This document shows positions 1 through 6,098 of a stretch of 9,286 bases of DNA, piece after piece (within the stretch, counting starts at the first letter, position 1; the number at the start of each line of letters is the position of its first letter). Origin of the DNA: SIG673 sp045660565 (lineage in GTDB: Bacteria; Bacillota; Clostridia; Oscillospirales; CAG-272); the NCBI GenBank assembly GCA_045660565.1, contig JAZRDX010000038.1:1-9286 (forward strand), in the 5' to 3' direction. Under the pieces are notes generated by a model, which saw only the letters and a list, made by a program, of their open reading frames with translations, made no database searches and had not been told where the DNA came from. The translations under genes were made by a program, and so were the position numbers.

Positions 1-32
1 AACGTCGCTAAGGTCGAACATAGCAAAAACAA

Positions 33-64
33 AAAAGACGCATTCGGTAACGGGTGCGTCTTTT
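33..64. terminator. Possible bidirectional intrinsic terminator
   Basis: A perfect 10-bp stem (33-42 AAAAGACGCA with 55-64) encloses a 12-base loop. Read on the minus strand it is followed by a T-rich run (TTTTTTGTTTTTGC, counting the end of the stem). On the plus strand it is followed by the weaker TTTTGATTTA. It could end a plus-strand gene entering from the left (there is an in-frame TAA at 9-11) or act as a back-up terminator for the minus-strand nucleoside hydrolase transcript. The structure is clear; which gene it serves is inference. Confidence 0.6.
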
Positions 65-161
65 GATTTATAAAATATCTCTGCGAAACCAACAAATATT
101 TGATTTTCGTTACGGGTTTACATCACGGCTATATGCGTGTAGGGGGGCGGTCATATAACGC

Positions 162-189
162 AAAAAGGACGGAATTTTCCGTCCTTTTT
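162..189 (-). terminator. Intrinsic terminator after the nucleoside hydrolase gene
   Basis: A 13-bp perfect stem (162-174 with 177-189) has a GGACGGAA core and an A5/T5 base, closed by a 2-base loop that would open to 4. On the minus strand it ends in TTTTT and begins about 30 bases after the nucleoside hydrolase stop codon, as expected for a rho-independent terminator. It is nearly symmetric, so it could also work on the plus strand. Confidence 0.8.
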
Positions 190-219
190 GATTTCTTTTA
201 CAGCTGTTAAACAGTCTTT

Positions 220-1149
220 TTAGCTGCGCTTTGTAAGCTTATTGAACAGCTCGGTAAATATCTTATCTCTGTTAAGCCATCTGACCATAAGCATCGGATG
301 ACGTCCTGCGTCAAAGGCGTATCTGTTCATAGGAGTTACGAACGGAGTGGGGAGCGTTACTATGTCCGCGCAATCCTTGACAAGGAGCATAGCCATAGCG
401 GAAACGTCCCATATAATTCTTCCGCGGCATCTTACGTCGTAGTTGGCAATTTCCTTAACAACGTTATCGCTGAGATACTGGGAAAGAGGGGTTTTACCGT
501 CGAGGTAGAACTTAAGCTCGGGAGCTGTCGTGGTAAGCGCGGTGCATACTCCGTTGCAGGGAATCTGAAGGAACGGCACCTTGCTGTCAAACACAACCTG
601 TGTGGCGGGAACGTCCTGACGCATATTAAACTCGTCGGTTATCTTCCAATCCCATGCGTGTCCGCCGAGCCAGATAACCACCATGTTATTAACGATTTCC
701 GGCTTCATTCTGATAGCGGAGGCAACGTTGGTTATAGCTCCTATCGCAACGACGTAGACCACCTCGTCGCTCTCGGAAACCGTCTTAACAATGTTTTCCG
801 CGGCGTCGCTGATAACAGGCTCCTGGTCGGGTGTCATAAAGCGCGTAGAGCCCTTAAATACCGGCACGTCTGCCGCTTTATAGGGGATATCATAGTTCGA
901 CTCGTCAATAAGCTTTACCAGCTTAAATATCTCGTCGTAGCTCTTTACCATTCCGTCCTCTGCGCTTACGCTCATCTTATTAAGGAACGGCGCGGCGTTT
1001 ATGGAGTGGAGGTTTATTTTCTTTCCGTTTTCAAGGATTGCCCATGCTATTGCAAACTGGTCGTCGACCTCGTTATACGCATCGGTGTCAAGTATTACTT
1101 TTTTAACTCTATCGCTTCTGAGATCGTTAAGTACATCGCAAAGATTCAT
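220..1149 (-). CDS. Nucleoside hydrolase family (IUNH-type) protein
   Basis: A 309-residue protein of the inosine/uridine-preferring nucleoside hydrolase fold; family members cleave the N-glycosidic bond of (ribo)nucleosides in salvage, in the cytoplasm. The family's Ca-binding N-terminal motif appears in variant form as DTDAYNEVDD at residues 21-30, two residues longer than the usual DTDPGxDD. An AIGAITNVASAI block (135-146) matches the usual GPLTN region. EFN followed by D at 173-179 matches the substrate-binding ExN...D loop. A C-terminal WDVSA at 247-251 keeps the metal-binding Asp (248), but Trp stands where classical enzymes have the catalytic His. I chose the ATG at 1149 because AAAGGAGAA lies just upstream; the reading frame stays open upstream to a TTG at 1269, but that stretch looks like a structured leader. 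It lies 138 bases after pnp on the same strand and ends at a strong hairpin. Fold assignment is firm; substrate is unknown, and an unusual or non-nucleoside substrate is possible. Confidence 0.88.
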   Translation of the reverse strand: MNLCDVLNDLRSDRVKKVILDTDAYNEVDDQFAIAWAILENGKKINLHSINAAPFLNKMSVSAEDGMVKSYDEIFKLVKLIDESNYDIPYKAADVPVFKGSTRFMTPDQEPVISDAAENIVKTVSESDEVVYVVAIGAITNVASAIRMKPEIVNNMVVIWLGGHAWDWKITDEFNMRQDVPATQVVFDSKVPFLQIPCNGVCTALTTTAPELKFYLDGKTPLSQYLSDNVVKEIANYDVRCRGRIIWDVSAMAMLLVKDCADIVTLPTPFVTPMNRYAFDAGRHPMLMVRWLNRDKIFTELFNKLTKRS

Positions 1150-1189
1150 TTTTTCTTCTCCTTTTATCGGTAAAACTTTATTTTGTCCC

Positions 1190-1195
1190 ATTATA
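1190..1195 (-). promoter_or_regulatory. Possible -10 box for the nucleoside hydrolase gene
   Basis: A perfect TATAAT lies on the minus strand about 40 bases before the chosen start codon. No recognisable -35 hexamer lies 16-18 bases upstream and there is no TG extension, so this is a weak call. The gene may instead be expressed by read-through from pnp. Confidence 0.35.
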
Positions 1196-1199
1196 TGAA

Positions 1200-1269
1200 T
1201 TGCCCCACAAGGCTCTTCCTTTATTTTGACTTCAAAGAGGTTAAATTCGGGAATGACATTGCGGGGCAA
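1200..1269 (-). promoter_or_regulatory. Structured RNA element between pnp and the nucleoside hydrolase gene
   Basis: Positions 1259-1269 and 1200-1210 form an 11-bp stem enclosing 48 bases. On minus-strand RNA all eleven pairs form, one of them G-U (TTGCCCCGCAA with TTGTGGGGCAA). On the plus strand the same position is an A-C mismatch, so the structure suits minus-strand RNA. Inside the loop CTCTT and AAGAG could form a second helix. No U-tract follows, so it is not an ordinary terminator. It may be an mRNA-stability or leader element; function unknown. Confidence 0.45.
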
Positions 1270-1287
1270 CGGTTTTATTAATTAAAA

Positions 1288-3456
1288 TTATTCTTCAATC
1301 TTGCGAAGGGGACGGCTGTAACGCTTTTCTTCGTTTACGGTTTCGGCGGGTTTTACAGTGCTTTCTCTCGGATATGCGTCCTTCTTGGAGAAATCGTATC
1401 TTCCCTTTTCGTCTATGCGAAGGAATTTAACCTTTATAACGTCGCCTTCCTTAACTACGTCCTCAACCTTTTCAACTCTGTAATTTTCGAGCTTGGAAAT
1501 GTGAACGAGACCTTCCTTGCCGGGTGCTATCTCAACGAATGCGCCGATAGGAAGTATTCTGGTTACCTTACCCTCGTATATCTCGCCTACCTCGGGCTCA
1601 AAGCAGATGCCGTCGATTATCTTCTTAGCGGCAAGAGCGCTGTCGCGGTTTACGGCGGCAATATATACGCTTCCGTCGTCCTCGATGTCAATCTTAGCTC
1701 CGGTGTCGGCAACTATCTTCTGAATTACCTTTCCGCCGCTTCCGATTACCTCACGGATCTTGTCGGGGTTGATCTTCATGGTTATCATCTTGGGAGCGTA
1801 CTCGGAAACGTCATCACGCGGTCCGGGTATTGCCTTAAGGATATACTCGTCGATGATAAAGTCTCTTCCCTTGTCGGTTACAGCAAACGCTTCCTTGATT
1901 ATTTCGGGGGTAAGTCCGTCAATCTTAAGGTCCATCTGGATAGAGGTGATACCCTTATGAGTTCCCGCTACCTTGAAGTCCATATCGCCGTAGAAGTCCT
2001 CAAGTCCCTGAATGTCTATCATAGTAGACCAGGAGCCGTCCTCCTCGGTGATAAGTCCGCAGGAAATACCTGCAACGGGAGCGGTGATCGGAACACCTGC
2101 GTCCATAAGAGCAAGGGTGGAGCCGCAAACGGAAGCCTGAGAGGTAGAGCCGTTAGAGGAAATAACCTCGGATACGCAACGAATGGTGTAGGGGAATTCC
2201 TCGGTAGAGGGAAGAACGGGGAGGAGCGAACGCTCTGCAAGCGCGCCGTGTCCTATCTCACGTCTGCCGGGGGTACGCGCAGCCTTAGCCTCACCTGTGG
2301 AGAAGCCGGGCATATTGTAGTGGTGGATATAACGCTTTTCGGTCTGCTCGTCGATGTCGTCAAGCAGCTGTACCTCGCTGAGCGTTCCGAGGGTACATAC
2401 GGTAAGAACCTGAGTCTGTCCTCTGGTGAACATACCGGAGCCGTGAACTCTCGGAAGGAGAGCAACCTCGGCGTTAAGAGGTCTTATCTCGTCCATTCTT
2501 CTGCCGTCAACACGCTTCTTGTCAACGAGTAACCAGCGGCGTACAATCTTCTTCTGGAGCTTGTAGATAAGCTCTTCCATTATATCTCCGATTTCGGGAT
2601 ATTCCTCGCTGAACTTTTCAACGATAGCGTCCTTGATGGGCTCAACTCTTGCGTCTCTTACCGTCTTGTCGTCGGTATCAAGAGCGAACATAAGGTCCTT
2701 TTCGCAGAACGCGAAAACCTTATCAAACATATCGTGGTCAAGCTCGCAGGAGGGGTAATCGAACTTCGGCTTGCCGATTTCCTTTACGATGTCCTTAATG
2801 AAGAGACAAAGGTTCTTTATCTCCTCGTGAGCAACCATTATCGCGTTATACATATCGTCGTCGGGAACTTCCTTAGCGCCCGCCTCGATCATAACTACCT
2901 TCTCGTAAGAGCCTGCTACGGTAAGCTCAAGTATGCTCTTCTGTCTCTCCTCGAAATTCGGGTTGAGAACAACGTTTCCGTCAACGAGTCCTACGTGGAG
3001 ACCTGCGATCGGGCCGTTCCACGGAATATCGGAGATGGAAAGCGCGATAGACGCGCCTATCATAGCAACAACCTCGGGCTCGCAGTCGGGATCAACCGAA
3101 AGCATAAGAAGGTTAAGAGCTACGTCGTTGCGGAGGTCCTTCGGGAAAAGGGGACGGATAGGTCTGTCTATAACTCTGGACGAAAGAATGGACTTCTCGG
3201 TAGGTCTGCCCTCTCTCTTGTTGAAGCTGCCCGGGATCTTGCCTGCGGCGTAAAGACGCGCGTCAAAGTCAACCGAAAGCGGTAAAAAGTCTATACCGTC
3301 GCGGGGCTTTGCGCTTGCCGTCGCGGTTGCGAGTACGCTGGTTTCACCGTAGCGTACGAGACAGGCTCCGTTTGCAAGTCCTGCCATTTTGCCCGTCTCT
3401 ATAACGAGCGGTCTGCCTGCGAGTGTATACTCAAAGGTTCTGAATTTCTCAAACAT
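1288..3456 (-). CDS. pnp: Polynucleotide phosphorylase (PNPase)
   Basis: A 722-residue 3'-to-5' exoribonuclease that uses phosphate to release nucleoside diphosphates, central to mRNA decay in the cytoplasm; it acts as a trimer and often joins the RNA degradosome. The N-terminal RNase PH-like core includes FNKREGRPTEK and DRPIRPLFP. The second RNase PH core carries the catalytic triad equivalents D487, D493 and K495 (E. coli D486/D492/K494) in DFYGDMDFK. A KH domain lies at about 557-616 with the GSGG loop at 572-575, and an S1 domain at about 624-690, followed by a charged tail. Length matches the family (E. coli about 711). The ATG at 3456 is preceded by GGAGG eight bases away, and homology starts there (FEKFRTFEY); the open frame continues upstream but is not conserved-looking. 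It follows rpsO on the same strand, the usual bacterial order, with an unusually long 396-base spacer. Confidence 0.98.
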   Translation of the reverse strand: MFEKFRTFEYTLAGRPLVIETGKMAGLANGACLVRYGETSVLATATASAKPRDGIDFLPLSVDFDARLYAAGKIPGSFNKREGRPTEKSILSSRVIDRPIRPLFPKDLRNDVALNLLMLSVDPDCEPEVVAMIGASIALSISDIPWNGPIAGLHVGLVDGNVVLNPNFEERQKSILELTVAGSYEKVVMIEAGAKEVPDDDMYNAIMVAHEEIKNLCLFIKDIVKEIGKPKFDYPSCELDHDMFDKVFAFCEKDLMFALDTDDKTVRDARVEPIKDAIVEKFSEEYPEIGDIMEELIYKLQKKIVRRWLLVDKKRVDGRRMDEIRPLNAEVALLPRVHGSGMFTRGQTQVLTVCTLGTLSEVQLLDDIDEQTEKRYIHHYNMPGFSTGEAKAARTPGRREIGHGALAERSLLPVLPSTEEFPYTIRCVSEVISSNGSTSQASVCGSTLALMDAGVPITAPVAGISCGLITEEDGSWSTMIDIQGLEDFYGDMDFKVAGTHKGITSIQMDLKIDGLTPEIIKEAFAVTDKGRDFIIDEYILKAIPGPRDDVSEYAPKMITMKINPDKIREVIGSGGKVIQKIVADTGAKIDIEDDGSVYIAAVNRDSALAAKKIIDGICFEPEVGEIYEGKVTRILPIGAFVEIAPGKEGLVHISKLENYRVEKVEDVVKEGDVIKVKFLRIDEKGRYDFSKKDAYPRESTVKPAETVNEEKRYSRPLRKIEE

Positions 3457-3510
3457 TTTATTTTTCCTCCGTTTTGTTTTTATATCTAAACGAAAGAGCG
3501 ACCGACTAAA

Positions 3511-3646
3511 AGGGAACGACGGGTAACGTCCGAGTTTTGCAAGGCTTTGTGAGAATCTTGCTGTCCTAACGGATAACTTCCGCAAATAAACGAAGCCGTT
3601 TTTCAGTAAAACGTTTTCGCACTGCGGGCGCTACCCGTCGTTCCCT
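3511..3646 (-). repeat. Long inverted repeat in the pnp leader
   Basis: A perfect 15-bp inverted repeat (3511-3525 AGGGAACGACGGGTA with 3632-3646) encloses 106 bases, about 55 bases before the pnp start. The similarity extends imperfectly inward (GCAAAACTCGGACGT against GCACTGCGGGCGC), so the arms look like two opposite copies of one repeat unit rather than just a stem. Inside are CGTTTT/AAAACG (3597-3602 with 3608-3613) and a GTTTTCGCA stretch resembling the repeat near the right end of the window. As RNA it could fold into a long double-stranded leader, a plausible RNase III substrate. The repeat is seen; the function is inference. Confidence 0.75.
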
Positions 3647-3663
3647 GCCGTATCATGCGGCAG
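3645..3663 (-). promoter_or_regulatory. Hairpin beside the pnp leader inverted repeat
   Basis: CTGCCG at 3645-3650 pairs with CGGCAG at 3658-3663 around a 7-base loop. It overlaps the outer end of the 15-bp inverted repeat by two bases, so the two helices would compete or stack. No U-tract follows on either strand, so it is not a terminator. It is part of the structured pnp leader. Confidence 0.5.
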
Positions 3664-3746
3664 ATTCCCTTAAAGTGTTTGCCCTGTCAATCGCTTTTCC
3701 GATTAAATCTTCATTTTTATATTTATTTTCGCGCACGCGCGTTATT

Positions 3747-3783
3747 AAAAATTTAAGGGCTGTCCTTTCGAACAGCCCTTAAA
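3747..3783 (-). terminator. Intrinsic terminator after rpsO
   Basis: A 12-bp perfect stem (3752-3763 with 3772-3783, core AAGGGCTGT) with an 8-base loop is followed on the minus strand by TTTTT. It begins 69 bases past the rpsO stop codon. It should end most rpsO transcripts, leaving pnp dependent on read-through, processing or a promoter of its own that is not obvious. Confidence 0.88.
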
Positions 3784-3788
3784 GGTTT

Positions 3789-3804
3789 CCGAGGTGTCCC
3801 TCGG
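3789..3804 (-). promoter_or_regulatory. Small hairpin in the rpsO 3' untranslated region
   Basis: CCGAGG and CCTCGG form a 6-bp stem with a 4-base loop between the rpsO stop codon and the terminator. It has no U-tract of its own and may protect the transcript's 3' end or separate ribosomes from the terminator. Confidence 0.4.
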
Positions 3805-3852
3805 AGAGAAATGCGAATTTTCCCCGCTGTTTCTATTTGCTTATCAGCGAAA

Positions 3853-4119
3853 TTACTTTCTTATGCCAAGCTTTTCGATAATAGCGCGGTAACGCTCAAT
3901 GTCCTTCTTCTGAAGATATACAAGGAGCTTACGACGGTGTCCAACCATCTTAAGCAGTCCGCGACGGCTGTGGTGGTCCTTGTCGTTCTTCTTCAGATGC
4001 TCATTGAGGTTCTGGATTCTCGAGGTAAGGATTGCGATCTGAACTTCGGGAGAACCGGTGTCCTTCTCGTTAATCTTGTTAGCCTCGATGATTTGCTGCT
4101 TTTCATCCTTCATTAACAT
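3853..4119 (-). CDS. rpsO: 30S ribosomal protein S15
   Basis: An 88-residue protein, matching the family's usual 88-89. S15 binds the central domain of 16S rRNA at the h20-h21-h22 junction and starts assembly of the 30S platform. Family hallmarks are plain: DTGSPEVQIAILT near residues 20-32, NLNEHL, then DHHSRRGLLKMVGHRRKLL and a basic C-terminus ending LGIRK. The ATG at 4119 is preceded by AAAGGTGA with 8 bases to the start; a second in-frame ATG at 4113 is possible but worse placed. It is the first gene after a strong promoter and is followed by its own terminator and then pnp. In other bacteria S15 represses its own leader RNA; a structured leader of about 110 bases here is compatible with that. 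Confidence 0.98.
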   Translation of the reverse strand: MLMKDEKQQIIEANKINEKDTGSPEVQIAILTSRIQNLNEHLKKNDKDHHSRRGLLKMVGHRRKLLVYLQKKDIERYRAIIEKLGIRK

Positions 4120-4232
4120 AGCTTTTTCACCTTTCTTTTTTATTTCACCCGAAACTTAGTATAAGGAAAACGGTGATTGCCGCGTTTATTCTGCGGAGTA
4201 CTCCAAATACCAAGATGACGGTGCGATTTATT
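4120..4232 (-). promoter_or_regulatory. rpsO 5' leader, possible S15 autoregulatory region
   Basis: The untranslated leader is about 110 bases from the predicted start site. It holds the palindrome GGAGTACTCC (4195-4204), a CCGC/GCGG stem next to it, and on the minus strand a TCACC (4172-4176) that could pair either with GGTGA at 4145-4149 or with the identical GGTGA of the ribosome binding site at 4127-4131. Autoregulation by S15 through leader RNA is known in several bacteria with unrelated structures; whether it occurs here is inference. Confidence 0.4.
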
Positions 4233-4238
4233 TGCTTC

Positions 4239-4267
4239 ATTATATCATAAAATATTTAAAAAGGCAA
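4239..4267 (-). promoter_or_regulatory. Promoter of rpsO (extended -10)
   Basis: On the minus strand -35 TTGCCT (4262-4267) and -10 TATAAT (4239-4244) are 17 bases apart, with TGA directly before the -10 giving an extended -10 element. The region upstream (about 4268-4300) is a run of A- and T-tracts that could act as an UP element. The predicted transcription start is near 4232. Confidence 0.88.
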
Positions 4268-4307
4268 TAGCTTTTTGAATATTCACATTTTTTTTACATT
4301 TTGCTAT

Positions 4308-4437
4308 CGGGCGGTTGCCCGCTCTACGGATATTTTTCCTTTGCTTTTGTGCAAAACCTTGGCTTAGCGACGCTCGGTGTGTATACTCAAACATTGCCGT
4401 CGCCATTCCCTACCGGGCGGTTGCCCGGGGGTTACCC
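4308..4437. repeat. REP-like GC palindromes between lipoprotein and rpsO
   Basis: Two copies of CGGGCGGTTGCCCG (4308-4321 and 4414-4427) lie 106 bases apart. Each is a hairpin with a 5-6 bp stem and a GGTT loop; the second extends to 4413-4428. A further palindromic piece, GGGTTACCC (4429-4437), follows and contains the lipoprotein's stop codon. The 92 bases between hold no gene. There is no U-tract, so these are not standard terminators; REP-type elements often stabilise mRNA 3' ends. Similar GC palindromes recur after gmd. Confidence 0.7.
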
Positions 4438-5952
4438 GGAAGTTCTGTAGGATTCCAAAACCTCGTTAATGTAACCGTTTATAGCTGATTCGGCTGCACC
4501 TATAGAGCCCGCAATAAGTCCTTCTATATTCTTCTGCTGCTCGACTGCGGTATAGATTTTAGTGGTGATGCTTCCGGATTTTCCCTGATATTCAACGAGA
4601 AAGCTCTTGTGCGCCGATTCGTATATTATGTCTATCATACGGACCGAGTCGGGATCACGTGTGTATCTCGTCTGAAGCGCGTCCTTGTAGAAGGCGTCTA
4701 TGGTGTAGCGGTAGGATTCCGCGTAAAGTGCTTCAATGACAGCGGAAACGCGGTCAAGCGGCTTATGGTCCTTGGTTTTTACAACTATCGGAATGGAAAC
4801 GCTGGTCGCCGAGCTGTCTATATGCGATATGTAATCATCGCCCGCATAAAGAGTGGGATAAGGGATTATACCGAAGTTTGACATTCCGCGAAGATAGGAG
4901 GTACACGCTCCGCCAAGTCTGTAAGCAAGGAAAACGTAGTTGTTCTGAGAGAACTCCTTTACTATCTCGTTGTCAAAATAGGAAGAGCCGGACGGTGCGC
5001 GTCTGTCCCAGGCGCCTTCGTTGTTCCATACAAGCTCGGTAAGCTGCTCGCAAAGCTCCTGAAGGGCGGCGTTGTTTTCCATAGTTATATTTATTCTTAC
5101 GTCAAGTCTCTCGTAGAACTGCTCTACCGCTACCGTGGAATAGGCGAGCTGGTTGATCGTCTCCGCACCCGACCATGCAAATCCGAATATATCCTTCTGG
5201 TCTCTCTGGCCGGAGTAGTTCGGGTCTTTATCGGTGTCCTTGTAGCACTCTTTGGTCAGAGCGTAGAACTTTTCTATCGTCCAGGTTTTATCGTCAACCA
5301 TCTTGTAAAAGTCCGCGGCGTTCATATTAAGCTGGGATTTTATCAGATTTGTGTTGATAAACATCGCGCTGAGCTTTTTGAAGTTGCTTATGTTCAGGTC
5401 TCCGATAAGGAAGTTTATAGTCGAACCGTCAAACGCAACCTCCTCCATAACGTCCTCCCAGTACCACGGCTGAGTGAAGTCTATGTAACGTGTGTCGGCA
5501 AGATCGCAAAGATAGGGGTTCTTGCCGTGAACGACTATCGTGTTGTTTGTCGTTAGGAAAAAGTCAAAATACTGATTGGTGTTAAGTATTTTAGTGATCT
5601 CCTGCGCCGTTTCGCTAAGCTTTCCGGTGGAGGACGGTGTCCAGGAAAGCTTGCAGTTAAGACGCTGTTCTATCTTGCGGTTACGCTCGTATACGACGAC
5701 GTCAACCGGATCAGCTCCGTCTCCGTCATAGCCTGCCGCCTCGTCGTTTCCGACACGTACGTATGCGTTGAATTCATATCCGTCGTAGTCGAGGTCCTCC
5801 GGAAGGTTATCCGGCATCGCAGCTCTTCCTTCGGTGCCAAGCTCCCACCAGATCTTTCTGTTATCCTCTTCCTCCTTCATACATGCGGTAAATACTGCCG
5901 TCGTAAGCATTATAACCGCCAGAAGGAGAGTTAGTTTTTTCGCTTTTTTCAT
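4432..5952 (-). CDS. Extracellular solute-binding lipoprotein, second tandem copy
   Basis: A 506-residue family-1-type solute-binding protein, expected to be anchored outside the membrane and to deliver a solute, probably a sugar or oligosaccharide, to an ABC importer. Lys-rich residues 1-6 and a hydrophobic stretch 7-22 lead to the lipobox FTAC with Cys24 as the lipidated residue. Family signs include an FINTNLIKSQLNM block followed by DDKTWTIEKFYAL and a DIFGFAW, the usual ligand-domain pattern of clostridial sugar binders. It shares long identical blocks with the neighbouring lipoprotein (roughly 70% identity by eye), so the pair arose by duplication. AAAGG lies 10 bases before the ATG. 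No convincing promoter lies in the 146-base gap upstream, so it is probably co-transcribed with the first copy. The final Ser-Gly-stop (TCC GGG TAA) lies in a REP-like palindrome. No permease or ATPase gene is adjacent; substrate unknown. Confidence 0.88.
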   Translation of the reverse strand: MKKAKKLTLLLAVIMLTTAVFTACMKEEEDNRKIWWELGTEGRAAMPDNLPEDLDYDGYEFNAYVRVGNDEAAGYDGDGADPVDVVVYERNRKIEQRLNCKLSWTPSSTGKLSETAQEITKILNTNQYFDFFLTTNNTIVVHGKNPYLCDLADTRYIDFTQPWYWEDVMEEVAFDGSTINFLIGDLNISNFKKLSAMFINTNLIKSQLNMNAADFYKMVDDKTWTIEKFYALTKECYKDTDKDPNYSGQRDQKDIFGFAWSGAETINQLAYSTVAVEQFYERLDVRINITMENNAALQELCEQLTELVWNNEGAWDRRAPSGSSYFDNEIVKEFSQNNYVFLAYRLGGACTSYLRGMSNFGIIPYPTLYAGDDYISHIDSSATSVSIPIVVKTKDHKPLDRVSAVIEALYAESYRYTIDAFYKDALQTRYTRDPDSVRMIDIIYESAHKSFLVEYQGKSGSITTKIYTAVEQQKNIEGLIAGSIGAAESAINGYINEVLESYRTSG

Positions 5953-5992
5953 TTAAAACATGCCTTTCTTTGGAAAAATACAAGATTAAAGT

Positions 5993-6027
5993 AATGCTTT
6001 CCCGAGGGATTACCTAGGGAAAGCATT
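5993..6027 (-). promoter_or_regulatory. Intercistronic hairpin between the lipoprotein genes
   Basis: An 11-bp perfect stem (AATGCTTTCCC at 5993-6003 with 6017-6027) with a 13-base loop lies 72 bases after the first lipoprotein's stop codon and 40 bases before the second start. On the minus strand it is followed by ACTTTAATC, a poor U-tract, so it is more likely a partial terminator, processing site or stability hairpin setting the ratio of the two products than a full stop. Confidence 0.55.
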
Positions 6028-6098
6028 TTAACTTAGATAAGTTATACCGTGGTTATTAAACCCATGAGTAATGTTTTTCGGCCGATAAAACGCCTTTA

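Noticed and set aside
1..11. Possible 3' end of a plus-strand gene (in-frame TAA at 9-11)
   Set aside because: Only two codons are visible and these bases also match part of a repeat; a gene end cannot be supported.
298..1173. Long plus-strand open frame opposite the nucleoside hydrolase
   Set aside because: It is the antisense shadow of a clearly conserved gene and has no recognisable domain or ribosome binding site.
1150..1269. N-terminal extension of the nucleoside hydrolase from a TTG at 1269
   Set aside because: The internal ATG at 1149 has a strong AAAGGAG site and fits the family start; the upstream part contains a stem and a TATAAT.
1501..3285. Several plus-strand open frames opposite pnp
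   Set aside because: They are antisense to a full-length, fully recognisable PNPase; their composition reflects the codon pattern of the real strand.
3457..3585. Upstream extension of pnp
   Set aside because: The frame happens to be open, but it passes through the inverted repeat, and the GGAGG site and family homology fix the start at 3456.
3662..3690. TTGACA-based promoter for pnp on the minus strand
   Set aside because: The -35 is perfect but no acceptable -10 lies 16-18 bases downstream.
4300..4440. CRISPR-like or insertion-sequence explanation for the two identical palindromes
   Set aside because: There are only two copies, no regular spacers, no cas or transposase gene and no target-site duplication visible.
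6030..6055. TATAAC as a -10 box for the second lipoprotein gene
   Set aside because: No -35 hexamer is found at a workable distance, and the hairpin lies downstream of it; treated as chance.
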